A stretch of DNA of 64,000 bases from BJGV01 sp964194745 (GTDB taxonomy: Bacteria; Pseudomonadota; Gammaproteobacteria; Burkholderiales; Nitrosomonadaceae), in assembly GCA_965248035.1 (NCBI GenBank), contig OZ252054.1, positions 1,550,001-1,614,000 of the forward strand. The letters run 5' to 3'. Every line of letters begins with the position of its first letter. Positions within the stretch are counted from its first letter, which is position 1. Under the pieces are notes generated by a model. It had not been told where the DNA came from. It saw nothing but the letters and a program-made list of their open reading frames with translations, and ran no database searches. This document shows positions 53,430 through 64,000 of this stretch, piece by piece. A program made the position numbers and the translations under genes.

Positions 53430-54518
53430 GAAAGTATTTCCAATAATCCGTCTGTAGATCTCGTCTCGCTAACGAGCGATATCAAAACTTGGAGCAAAGA
53501 ACTTGGATTCCAAGGTATTGGTATCTCTGATGCCAGTACTGATATGTCATGTGTCGAGTCGGGTCTGCTCGAGTGGTTAAACAAGGACTATCACGGCAAT
53601 ATGGATTATATGGCAAAACATGGCGCTCGACGTTCTCATCCAGCGAAATTAATACCTGGTACGCTACGAGTAATTTCAGTACGCATGAATTACACATCAC
53701 CTAAAGCAAAAGACAGCTGGAAAGTAATGCAAGAAAGTGACAAGGCGTTCATATCCCGCTATGCGCTGGGCCGTGATTATCACAAGGTATTGCGTGGTCG
53801 TTTGCAAAAACTTGCTGATAAAATAGCTGCTAAAGTGGAGCACTTTAACTATCGTGTATTTACTGACAGCGCCCCTGTAATGGAAGTGGAATGGGCGCAA
53901 AGATCTGGCATTGGATGGCGCGGAAAACATACCCTACTGCTCTCGCGTGAGGCTGGATCAATGTTTTTCCTTGGTGAAATATATACCGACTTATCACTAT
54001 CTGTCGATAATCCCACCGACAATCATTGCGGTACTTGTACGAAATGTATGGATATCTGTCCAACTCAAGCCATCATCGAGCCCTATCGACTAGATGCAAG
54101 ACGCTGCATTTCCTACCTCACTATAGAACATAAGGGCAGCATCCCAGAACCCTTACGTCCCCTGATCGGAAACCGAGTCTATGGCTGCGATGATTGTCAA
54201 CTGATTTGCCCCTGGAATAAATATGCTACATTCACGGACGAAGACGATTTCACTGTACGTAATGGCCTAGATGATGCATCCCTAGTCGAGTTATTTAGCT
54301 GGAACGAAGAAGAGTTCAACACTAAGCTTGCTGGAAGTCCAATCCGCCGAATCGGCCATGAACAATGGCTTCGCAATCTGGCAATAGGATTAGGTAATGC
54401 TTCATCATCCAAAAATATATCCAGCGCGTTACAGTCTCGGTATAACGATAATTCGTCTTTGGTGCGCGAACATGTGCAATGGGCGTTGCGACAGCATGAT
54501 TTGTCAGGCAGCTCGTAA
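53412..54518 (+). CDS. queG: Epoxyqueuosine reductase QueG
   Basis: Last step of queuosine synthesis in tRNA. The 368-residue protein has the cobalamin-binding domain (FTDSAPVMEVEWAQ with the catalytic Asp near residue 145) and two 4Fe-4S motifs: CGTCTKCMDICPTQAI and GCDDCQLICPWN. The open frame extends to 53388; I prefer ATG 53412 to limit the overlap with tsaE. Divergent overlap of queG and tsaE starts leaves no separate promoter between them. Confidence 0.92.
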   Translation: MMKTMQESISNNPSVDLVSLTSDIKTWSKELGFQGIGISDASTDMSCVESGLLEWLNKDYHGNMDYMAKHGARRSHPAKLIPGTLRVISVRMNYTSPKAKDSWKVMQESDKAFISRYALGRDYHKVLRGRLQKLADKIAAKVEHFNYRVFTDSAPVMEVEWAQRSGIGWRGKHTLLLSREAGSMFFLGEIYTDLSLSVDNPTDNHCGTCTKCMDICPTQAIIEPYRLDARRCISYLTIEHKGSIPEPLRPLIGNRVYGCDDCQLICPWNKYATFTDEDDFTVRNGLDDASLVELFSWNEEEFNTKLAGSPIRRIGHEQWLRNLAIGLGNASSSKNISSALQSRYNDNSSLVREHVQWALRQHDLSGSS

Positions 54519-54627
54519 TAAGAATAATCTGCCAAACAGATAAATAGTTTTCCAGCTATTACATATCGAGATTAATTTTGTAGCAGCTTATACGAACTCG
54601 ATATTCCCAACTAATCGCTAGATAAAC

Positions 54628-55005
54628 ATGCTGCTCGCCAACACCATACTTGTTATTCATTTTCTGTTTGTATTGTTTGTAGTTGGTGGCTTGCCAGTAA
54701 TCTGGATCGGTGCATGGCTAAGATTGAATTTCGTGCGAAATATCTGGCTCCGAATTGCGCATCTCGCCGCTATTCTTTTCGTCGTTGGAGAATCCCTTCT
54801 TGGCATGGTCTGTCCCCTTACAATGTGGGAAGATAAGTTACGCCAGTTGGAAACTGGCGATAGCTTCATTCAGCGATGGCTGCATCGCATCCTATTTTAT
54901 GATTTCCCTGAAGGCTTGCTAACGATAGTTTATATTCTGTTTGCACTCCTGGTCGTGGCTACGTTCATACTGATTCCACCATATCGTCGTAATCCCCGCA
55001 TCTGA
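54628..55005 (+). CDS. DUF2784 membrane protein
   Basis: A 125-residue protein with four hydrophobic segments and the family pattern LLANTILVIHFLFVLFVV, WLRIAHLAAI, ESLLGMVCPLTMWEDKLR and HRILFYDFP. Function is unknown. Stand-alone gene between queG and ttcA. Confidence 0.85.
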   Translation: MLLANTILVIHFLFVLFVVGGLPVIWIGAWLRLNFVRNIWLRIAHLAAILFVVGESLLGMVCPLTMWEDKLRQLETGDSFIQRWLHRILFYDFPEGLLTIVYILFALLVVATFILIPPYRRNPRI

Positions 55006-55158
55006 TTCCCGATTTACCTTGATTATTGAACAATCACTAGATAAATCTCGTCCATACCCGTTAATTTTATCCTTTACTGCCGATACCGAATTTCTATACA
55101 TGCCATCGAATATGGCTGCCCTAGGTTACCACCACTAGTTTGGATCCAGATCTAAATC

Positions 55159-56037
55159 CTACTCAAGCCTCTCGACTTCTTCTGACCTAAGCTCGAATGA
55201 CACTTGATCAAATGCCATATCACTACCAACAACAGGTTTGTTACCCACTTTGAGTCCCTGAAAATCATGAAGCACATTGTCGACCAAATGCGAGGGTTGT
55301 ACGTTACGCAATGCTGTAAACATAGTTTCCAGCCTACCTGGAAATTTTTTATCCCATTGCCGCATCATATCTTTTACCACTTGGCGCTGCAGATTTTTCT
55401 GCGAACCACACAAGTTGCAAGGAATAATGGGAAAGTCCACAACCTCCGCGTAGGCTGCTAGGTCTTTTTCCTTACAGTAAACAAGTGGACGAATCACGAT
55501 ATGCCGCCCATCGTCACTCACTAGCTTGGGTGACATAGCCTTAAGCTTACCGCCATAGAATAGATTAAGAAACAAAGTTTCAAGAATATCATCGCGGTGA
55601 TGACCCAACGCGATTCTAGTTGCACCTATCTCACTGGCGACACGGTAGAGTACGCCCCGTCTTAGACGCGAACAAAGACTGCAAGTAGTCTTACCTTCAG
55701 CAATTATACGCTTTACTACACTGTAGGTATCCTGTTCAACGATACGAAAGGGCACGCCAATTTTAGTGAGATATTCTGGCAACACATGATTGGGGAACCC
55801 AGGCTGCTTCTGATTCAGATTTACTACGATTAATTCAAACTGTAATGGTGCATGGGACTGAAGACTACGCAGTATGTCCAGCAACGCATAACTATCCTTG
55901 CCACCGGACAGACACACCATCACACGGTCACCCGCTTCAATCATGTTGAAATCAGTAATGGCTGAACCAACAAGGCGCCTTAATCGTTTATGTAGTTTAT
56001 TGACGTTATATTTTTCCTTCCTAGATATAGCTTCCAT
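55159..56037 (-). CDS. ttcA: tRNA 2-thiocytidine biosynthesis protein TtcA
   Basis: Adds sulfur to C32 of tRNA. The 292-residue protein has the PP-loop SGGKDS (residues 44-49), TTCSLCSRLRRG with the Fe-S CxxC, and a third Cys in IPCNLCGSQ. Family length. Preceded by the chpA/pilL gene on the same strand, with about 105 bp between. Confidence 0.93.
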   Translation of the reverse strand: MEAISRKEKYNVNKLHKRLRRLVGSAITDFNMIEAGDRVMVCLSGGKDSYALLDILRSLQSHAPLQFELIVVNLNQKQPGFPNHVLPEYLTKIGVPFRIVEQDTYSVVKRIIAEGKTTCSLCSRLRRGVLYRVASEIGATRIALGHHRDDILETLFLNLFYGGKLKAMSPKLVSDDGRHIVIRPLVYCKEKDLAAYAEVVDFPIIPCNLCGSQKNLQRQVVKDMMRQWDKKFPGRLETMFTALRNVQPSHLVDNVLHDFQGLKVGNKPVVGSDMAFDQVSFELRSEEVERLE

Positions 56038-56142
56038 TACAACCCTCGCTATTTGAAAAAATAGGCAACCGAATAGACTTGGAGCAGATCAAAATACCCT
56101 TTACAACACAAGGTATCTCTAGAGAATAGACAGGTTTTAACA

Positions 56143-59100
56143 CTAAAGATTAATAAATTCAGTGAGATATTTAAGTAACTCGTCTTCCTTATAGGGTTTG
56201 CCAAGAAACGCATTAACGCCCAATTGCTTGGCAACATTGCGATGTTTTTCCGCCGTACGTGACGAGATAATAATAATTGGAATATTCGCGGTTCTGGGAT
56301 TGGAGCGTACAGTCCTGATTAGCTCAAAGCCATCCATCCGAGGCATCTCAAGGTCGATCAGCATAACGTCAGGAATGATATCCTCTAAAAGCTGGATGGC
56401 AGTCACACCATCTTTGGCAATCAACACATCACAGCCCTCTCGCTCAAGTAGGCGGCTGGTTATTTTGCGAACAGTCAACGAATCGTCTACTATCATTACG
56501 GTGGCGACTTTGTCTGGCTGCGTCTGTGCTGTTGATAATGCCGACGTCTCCGAGGTAAATATCGCCTGCACCTTGTCGCGGTGCATTAGTTTGAGAGGAT
56601 TGATAATAAGAATAATGTGGCCGTCTCCCATTACCGCGGCACCCTCGACACCAGGCACCCGTGACAACTGTGCGCCAATATTTTTGACCACTACTTCTCT
56701 GTTACCAATCAGCTCATCAACGTGCACTGCAAGTCGTAAAGCACCACTACATAGCAATAGTACCCTGTTATGTCTCTTAATTTCTGGTGCCTGCTCTTGA
56801 TCGCCGAGCAAGCGTGGAAAATAGGCAAACAGAAAACTATTTCCGCTGAAATTTACCCTATGATCACGGTAGGCCGTGTTGAGTGCATCGGTATCAAGTT
56901 CCCACACGTGTTCAACTATTGCCGTAGGTATCGCATAAGTATGTCCTCCAGCTTGTACCATCAGAGTTTGTGACACCGCTAGGGTAAGCGGCAAATAAAT
57001 AGTGAAATTTGTGCCTGTATTAATTTCTGAGGTAACTTCTACTCGTCCGCTGAGAGAAGTAATTTCGTTTTTCACAACATCTAAGCCGATACCACGCCCT
57101 GCAACCTCAGAGAGTTCTTGCACAGTAGAAAGACCATGAGCGAATATAAACGATACAATTTGCTTGTCGCTCAACATTTCATCAGCCCGCATTAAGCCCT
57201 GTTGCAGGGCCTTCTCACGAATACGATCGATATCTAACCCAGCGCCATCGTCATTTAAAGTCATGACAATTTCATTACCTTCCTGGCGCAAGGCAATTGT
57301 GATCTGGCCAATTTCGGGTTTGCCCATTTCTAGTCGTTTAGTTGGGATTTCGATACCATGCGCAACAGAGTTTCGTAACAAATGCTCTAGTGGGGAGTTA
57401 ATTTTTTCTAATACGCTACGATCCATTTCAATATGACCACCTGGAATTCTCAGGATAGCTTTCTTGTGCATGTCCCTAGCCGCTTGCCTTACAACGCGGT
57501 AGAAGTGCTCTGCAAAATTGCTGAACGGCCTAGTGCGAATATGAGTCAAAGCCTGCTGTAAATCTCGATTCATACGCGCTTGTTGAGTCAATGCCTCTTC
57601 AGCTGCATTATGGGTAATCAACATGCTCTGCTGCACAGTGAAAACATCATCAACGCTTTCCGCCATCAATCGGGTAAGTTCCTGGAAACGCGTAAATTGA
57701 TCAAACTCCAACGGATCGAAAGACTGCCCACTCTCCTGCGTCTGTGCCAAGTGAGATTTCATTTGTGTTTCAGCCTGAATCTCTACCTCGCGCAACTGGT
57801 TGCGTAAACGTACTGTACTTTCGGTCAAATCAAGTAATGACTGTTTGAAGTTATGCAATTCAGTCTCAATTCGAGAACGTGCAATACTCACTTCGCCTGA
57901 TTCGTTCACTAGATGGCCAATCAACTCTGCATGAACACGCAGCAAGGTTTTCTGCAGAGGGATCCCAATTTCTTCAGGTTGTCCAGGTAGTGCCTCTTCA
58001 TTTTTAATTGGCTGCAAAGCGGGCGTTATCGGCGAGCTCACTGGAGGAATTGATTCTTCTGCCTCCTCTATTTCCACAACCTTTTTTCCGCCTTTAGGTA
58101 AGCTTTGTAGTTGCTCGATATTCTCGCTTATAAGATCTAATTCGGTCTCCAGTGAATCGAATAATGGCGTTGACGATCCATTTTCTTTTGGTGCAGCTTC
58201 CACACAACTTTCCATGTTATGAACTAGCTCTCCAAGACTCATGGCACCAGCTATGCGAGCACTCCCTTTTAGGGTATGTAAGGCACGAAGGAGGGCTTTG
58301 CGGAAATATTCATCCTTAGGATCGGTCCGCCAAGAGCGCAATGCACTGCCGATTACAGGTATTAATTCCCGAGTTTCCTCCATGAATGTTTCCAACAAAT
58401 CTGGATCAATATCGTCTCGTATGGAATACCATTCATTCTATGATGACACACGTACCCCAGGTTTTTCAATCTCCCGTAGATTTGCAAGCTCCGTTTCAGA
58501 TACTTGTTCCGTACGTTCCGGCATCAATGCCATTTCATGTGACAGTGTTACGCCAGCTTGTAGATCGACCTGATCTGGCAAGCGTTGGTTACACACCGCA
58601 CTTAGCATCCTGCTCAATAGCTCAATGACATTCCTCATGAGCTGTAATCCAGCCTGGTCTGGCTGGGTAGATTTTTTCAACAGAAATAGTTAGCCATTGC
58701 TCCAGAACGTGCCCAATATCCGCTATGAATTCAAGATTCAAGTTACGTGAGATGCTAGCCAGCGTATGGGCAGCAAGCATAAATTCATGACTTACTGGTT
58801 TGTCTGGTCTTCCTATGAGGCTATTCAGCTCACTCTCAAGGGTTGCTAAATGCTGGTTGACCTCAGTCGTAAATACTGCAAATAACTCAGGGGAAATTAC
58901 GGCATCACCAATAACTATATTTGGTTTTGATTCAGTTACGGTTTCGGGCACAGTTGTTGCAGCTACAGTTTGTGCGTCCAGATCGGTATCTACTACTTCC
59001 GCTTCCGTTTCTGCTTCCACCTCCGTTTCCGCTTCTGCTTCTGCTTCTGCTTCAGACTCCGTACTACTCGCAAGTCTTTTAGTTGGAACTGGCAATTCAT

Positions 59101-61273
59101 CTGTGCTGATCTTAGTAGCCGCGCCCTGATCTTTCAGACTTGCACACCACCCACAAAATTCTTGGTGCACTTTTGAGACCAGATCAAGTAATTCATTGGT
59201 TACAGGTTTACCTTCGCTCAACCACCGGCTCAGGATCTGCTCCATGTTCCAGGCTACTTCGGCAATCTTAAGCAACCCCACTATGCGCCCGCTACCCTTT
59301 AGAGTATGAAACCCTCGACGCATGATTATCAGGGAATCACGATCACTAGGATTGTTACGACAAGCCTGTATGTGGGTTGCTATACTAGAGAGCACTTCTG
59401 CAGATTCATCTAAGAAGACCTCTAGGAGAGCCTCCTGTGTTCCTGGGCCAGTTTCCCGAGAAGTGGGCGCTACCATCCGTGCAGTCGGTTGGTCAGACAA
59501 AATTGGCGGAATTAATGTGATTAACTCATCTGAAGCAGTCGGTACAAATTCATAACTTGGTAGCGGTACTGCTGCAACCACATCGCTACCAAACTGGCTT
59601 ATCGCCGCTTCGACAATGTTGATACGATCATGCTGTTCATATTTCAGCGCCTCGATGAAAAAACCAATACTACTCAGCCCCTCTGCCAACCGTACCTGCT
59701 CTGACTGCTTATTTTCACTATCCGAATGCGAAAACTCTTCTATCAGGTTACGACAGGCAACCAGCAATGCGTTAGCACGTTCAAGTTCAAGCATTACTAA
59801 AATGCCGGATATCTGTTTAAATAAAGGAAACAATATTGGCAAGTCGTAACTCTTAGTAGAGTCACGGAAAAAACCATCCAAAACTTCTTCCACCTGTTTA
59901 AGATTGGCACAGCACTCGTGTGACAGCTGTGCCATCAGTTCTTTCTCCTGTGCTTTAGAACTGATTCCTTCCGGCCCCAGAAGCATCGACATCTGTCTCT
60001 CGTCCCACTTGCCCTGTACTGCAGAACGCAAACGTGTTGAAGTAACTTTGACCTGACGTGTAAATTCGGGTGACAACTTGTCAAAATCGTCTAGCGCACT
60101 TTCCACTAACAACAGCGAAATGGCAAATTCTAGCGCCAAAATTTCGCTCATGGCTTGTGGTTGAACATTCAAATGTGCAGTAGTCCCGCCAATTACAGTA
60201 ATGAGTTTTTCCAAAGACTGGTGTTTACACTGAACCACCAACTCCTTAAGCTTTCTGATGCGAATAAGCAACAACGACAGATTATTCTTTTGACCATCGT
60301 TGTATCTAATCCACGCATCCTTGGCTTCCATTAAGCTAGCGTGCATATCCTCAAGAATAGTCTCTAATTTCTCTTTTTCGACGACTTGCTCGCTGGGCAA
60401 TATTTGTTCGTGCCAGCCGTAGGCGCTAAAAATTTCGCGAATGTGCTCAGTAACTATCTTGTTGCGTGAAACTTTATATAATACCTCCCGCATTAATTGT
60501 TCATCGACAGCTACGGTGGTGTTATCTGGGCGGCGGATTTCCTGTTCTATTCTGGCGCACAACTTGCGTACCGGTAAATCGACAGTTAATCCTTCATTCA
60601 GAAGACTATCGAAAAAACCCAGAGATACCCACCAAAATGTTTTCTGCTCTATTGGGGCAGGATTTTTTTCGAGGTATTTCACTACATCAAGCATTTGTTG
60701 CATGCTGCTTTTGTCGGTTGCGTCACGCAACCATTTGAGCAGACTTACCTGGAATTTAGCCTGCTCGTTCTTAGTGGTTGTCTCCACAATAATAGATGAA
60801 TCTAGAGATGGAGACTGGTTCCGTAGTGGAACGTGTACACTCAAGTCTGGAAAAAATAATGCGCCCTCGGATACGCCATGCACCCCATGTGCCTGCACCA
60901 GGTCTTGGTAAACGGAAAACAGTCGTAATGGATTATTGTCCGCGCCGTTGATTAACTCGTCAAAATAGTGAGAAAGCGCCCAAGTCGCACGAATAAATAA
61001 ATCAAACTTAAGCTCTGGTTTACTCTCGTTGTTCATAAAAACATCGATGAGTTTTTCCATCTGCCGACTGACGGCAGCCACACCATTCAAGCCGAGTATT
61101 TCGATCACACCATTTACCTGATGTATATGATCGTGGCAAGATTTTATCTGGGTTATGTCTTCTGGATTACGCGCGTAATTCCCTAATTGCCGTCGCACCA
61201 GCTCCAACGCCTGGTCAATCTCATTCTTGACCCAGACAATAGACTCGATGTTGAGGTCAGTTTTGGCGTTCAT
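56143..61273 (-). pseudogene. chpA: Type IV pilus chemosensory hybrid kinase ChpA/PilL, interrupted
   Basis: CheA-like hybrid of about 1710 codons. The N-terminal part (61273-58622) has FimL-like and Hpt modules (RRGFHTLKGSGRI), and an acidic repeat of Ala/Glu/Thr. A 1-bp shift at the T6 run 58672-58677 (A6 on the coding strand) switches frame to the segment 58680-58438, which ends at an in-frame TAG (58438-58440, VRVSS/NEWYS). The C-terminal part (58398-56143) has a second Hpt (LHTLKGSARI), kinase N box (LLRNSVAHGIE), GRGIGLDVVK, a CheW domain and a receiver with LIDLEMPRMDG. With both lesions no full kinase can be made. Confidence 0.85.
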
Positions 61274-61309
61274 TTAGAATGGTTGTTAGGCGTTTAGCAA
61301 TAAAGAAAT

Positions 61310-63409
61310 TCAAATCTTGAAGCTTGAAACTGATGCCTTTAATTCAGCGGCAAATCCGGCAATCTGTTTCGCAGAAGTAGTCGTCTGAACTGTACCATTA
61401 GTAGTCTGACGTGTAATTTGGAGAATCTCTTCCATATTTTTTACTACTTTGTCAGCAGCCTGAGCCTGAGCCTGAGTAGCATCTGAGATACCAGCAATAA
61501 GTTGCGCCAGATTTTTCGACACCTGTTCAATTTCTTCCAGTGCCTGACCCGTTGCATCAGAGAGCTTGCCACCCCTCAACCACTCCGAGGGTACTTTTCT
61601 CCATAGCTGCCACCGCTTCACGAGTATCACCCTGAGTAGTTTTCACCAGCACACTAATTTGCTTGGTCGCTTCAGCAGAACGCTCTGCCAACCGTTGTAC
61701 CTCTTGAGCCACTACCGTGAATCCACGCCCAGCATCGCCTGCAGAAGCTGCTTGAATTGCTGCATTTAACGCTAGCACATTGGTCATCTCGGTAATATCA
61801 GAGATCAACCCTACGATCTCACCGATCTCCTGTGAGTTTTCACCTAAACGTTTGATTCGTTTTGCAGTTTCCTGAATATGAGTACGGATTTCATTCATGC
61901 CAATACTAGAGTCCCGTACTGCAACCGCACCTTTTTCTGCGGCAGCCAAGGAGCGCTTTGCCACCTGGGCAGATTCTGCGGCAGACTTGGACACCTCACC
62001 AATGGATTCGGCTATGCCTAGCACAGCGATTGTGGTTTCCTCAATATTTTCTGACTGTTTTTGCGCTGCAATTAATAAATCCGAAGAAACATTTTGTGCT
62101 TGACCAGAAGCCTTAGCTACTTGGGTGCTTGCCTTATTGATACTCTCCACTAGGATATGCAACTCCTCAATCGTATAATTGATCGAATCTGCCATCGCTC
62201 CGGTAATATCTTCGGTTACCACCGCACGAACTGTCAGATCCCCGTCAGCAAAACTACTCATATCATCCAACAAACGTAATATTGCTTTCTGGTCGCGCCG
62301 GTTCTCTTTCTCACTTGCTAATACCCGGCTCCGCGTATCGTCTATGTACACTTTAATGAACAAAAATAGAGTAAAAATGGCTAGTGCGCCCGTGACATAG
62401 GCCATGATACTAAGAGGAGAAAGGGCGAACCCACCCTGCTCTTGAAGTGCGTTGTCAAGTTTCTCAGCAGCAATCAACATGCCCTCACTGTTTTGAAGCA
62501 TCTCGTGAATTACAACCCTTGCAGCGACCACATTAGGTGCCTGCTTTTGAACAACTCTAGAATGATTGTCAATCGTCTTGAACAGCGATTGCGCCTGTGC
62601 CAGCATCTCTTTAGAATTTTCATCTTTAAGAGGCGATATCTGTAACTCGGCATTACCTTGAGCAAAAGCAATAATAATGGTTCCAATCCCCTCCCGATCA
62701 TTTTCTAACTGAGAAACAATTTCAGAAATTATGGCTTCACTCAATAATAGCGCGTTAGCATTTTTCACAAAACTTTGGGTAAGCATCTTCAATGCTTCAG
62801 TGGCAGCAATTTCATTCGACAAACCCTCAAACCGTTCCATTCTAGCAATCAGTTGCCCGATTAATTCCAGCATCTGCTTATTGGTAACATTAATCAGGTC
62901 TACCGCATTTCCCAAACTAATTAGAGAAGTTCTGCTGTCTAAAATCAGACTTATATTCTGTTCCTCTATATGCCATTTCTTAACGTACTCTTCCAGAAAC
63001 ACCGCTGGTTCGTCGCTTATCGCCGGAATATTACTACCGCGATATTTCCCACCTTGGGTCAGGGTTTTTACGAAACCCTTAATACGGTCACGACTATCTT
63101 GTAATTGTACGAACGAAGATAAGTTCCTTGCGCTGTTTGCTGAGATGCCTTAGCCAGACGCTGACCGTACATTTGCATACGCCCAACAATTTCTAAATAT
63201 GCTGCGCTATGTCTCGCCTGCCGTGTGCTTATTGTTGTAGCAATCAAAACAATCAAAAGAAACAACGCGAACAACCCACCCAAAAGCCTAAGCCGCTTGC
63301 CAACCAATAAAGAACCAATTGTCAGGGTTGGGCGAACTGTATCACCAGCCACATCATCTTTGCCGACTACTCCGAAAACCGGCTGCAATTTTGATAAAAA
63401 GCCTGACAT
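61310..63409 (-). pseudogene. pilJ: Type IV pilus methyl-accepting protein PilJ, frameshifted
   Basis: Three pieces of one transducer. The N terminus (MSGFLSKLQPVFGVVGKDDV, one membrane helix LFALFLLIVLIA) runs to about 63125, where one base is missing at CAAGGAACTTA. The sensor region, second membrane segment, HAMP-like linker and signalling tip (MTNVLALNAAIQAASAGDAG) follow. One extra G at 61572-61575 breaks the frame after STLGVVEG, and the end (GKLSDATGQALEE... SSFKI) is in another frame to 61310. Both changes are in short homopolymers or near them and could be sequencing errors. Confidence 0.85.
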
Positions 63410-63535
63410 CTTAATCTGTGTCTCCGTTAGCTCTCTAGAAAACTTAATTTACGTAGCAGTATGATCAAGTGTTTATCAAACTGATTCCATGCATCTCGTT
63501 AACTTAACAAGCAATTTTCCAAAACCTCAGATTGC

Positions 63536-64000
63536 TTATGCAGCAATTTGCAAAAAATCCTCATCTCGCACTAAATCTTGCAGGTTCAGCTCGTACCAGC
63601 GCTGCCCCCGCCTGTCCTTATAGATTCCAGCAATACCCATCTGGGAATGAGCGCCGTCGTCAACGCGCTCAAAATCGGTAACGTTCCTTATTCCTAATGT
63701 ACGCCTAACCAACAAACCACTATTAATTTCAAATCGTGGGGACGCCAGTAAGATCCTTGTTTTTTGCTCAACTGTAGTATGCAATCCACCAAAATAAGCA
63801 GCTAAGTCAGCAATGCCGTATAGGTTACCTTGTACGTTAGCTACGCCCAAAAACCACGAGTGAGTTAAAGGTACTGGCGTAATTTTTGGCATCTGTAACA
63901 CCTCACTCACGTCATTCATGTGCACCAACCAACGATCCTCGCCAATTAATACTCCCAACATGGTTGACATGGACTCAGTCATGGCAGCGCTTCCTAATTT
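63536..64000 (-). CDS. pilI: Type IV pilus CheW-like protein PilI (5' end at window edge)
   Basis: CheW-type adaptor linking the pilus receptor PilJ to the kinase. EDRWLVHMNDVSEVLQMPKI, LGVANVQGNLYGIADLAAYF and LLVRRTLGIRN are CheW-domain features. A start at ATG 63982 has AGGAAG 7 bp before it and gives 148 residues, but the frame stays open to the window edge, and PilI is usually nearer 170-180 residues, so the gene may begin beyond the window. Order pilI, pilJ, chpA matches the known pilGHIJ-chpA cluster. Confidence 0.8.
   Translation of the reverse strand, partial: KLGSAAMTESMSTMLGVLIGEDRWLVHMNDVSEVLQMPKITPVPLTHSWFLGVANVQGNLYGIADLAAYFGGLHTTVEQKTRILLASPRFEINSGLLVRRTLGIRNVTDFERVDDGAHSQMGIAGIYKDRRGQRWYELNLQDLVRDEDFLQIAA

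Overview
The window reads as chromosome from a low-to-medium GC betaproteobacterium. The closest match I can suggest from gene content is a Nitrosomonas-like ammonia oxidiser: mltA, dsbC, ubiH-type, nadE-glnB, tsaE-amiC, queG, ttcA, pil-chp chemosensory genes and a copper oxidase. No marker gene proves this, so the assignment is an inference.

Layout. 0-3.5 kb: mltA, dsbC, a ubiquinone hydroxylase and tRNA-Met. 4.2-7.6 kb: a GC-rich three-gene operon (inositol-1-phosphate synthase, inositol phosphatase, fused cytidylyltransferase/CDP-alcohol transferase) with the complete gene set for di-myo-inositol phosphate or a close relative, a solute best known from hyperthermophiles; it looks acquired. 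8.6-48.3 kb: an accessory zone with four mobile element copies of three types, many broken genes and a dispersed hairpin repeat. Its intact genes include TerC, a VanX-type dipeptidase, MsrA/MsrB, FecR and OmpA proteins, a copper oxidase, Hsp20, two sulfatases, Slp and tRNA-Lys. 48.4-56 kb: a conserved core (glnB, nadE, Nudix, amiC, tsaE, queG, ttcA). 56-64 kb: pilI, pilJ and chpA/pilL of the type IV pilus chemosensory system, the last two carrying frameshifts and a stop.

The most striking system is the set of IS1595-type elements (8625-11376; 12402-14401; 30011-32350; 45982-48301). Each is a compact operon reading from a promoter embedded in or next to one terminal repeat: transposase, then DNA methyltransferase, then restriction-type nuclease, chained by overlapping stop/start codons and ending at or inside the opposite terminal repeat. 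The cargo differs between the three types, so the transposon acts as a chassis for unrelated restriction-modification modules. One methyltransferase is frameshifted exactly at a run of nine G, which suggests phase variation. Two copies share an identical internal transposase deletion yet have different 8-bp target duplications, which implies movement in trans.

Gene decay is pervasive between 11 and 43 kb and in the pil cluster: in-frame stops in a CHASE2 cyclase, a ClC channel, Sel1 genes and chpA; a 14-bp duplication in a carbonic anhydrase; frameshifts elsewhere. Some single-base frameshifts could be sequencing errors, but the repeated in-frame stops, the duplication and the element insertions cannot easily be. 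A separate oddity is NadE, whose glutaminase domain has Ser in place of the expected catalytic Cys, which would fit use of free ammonia.
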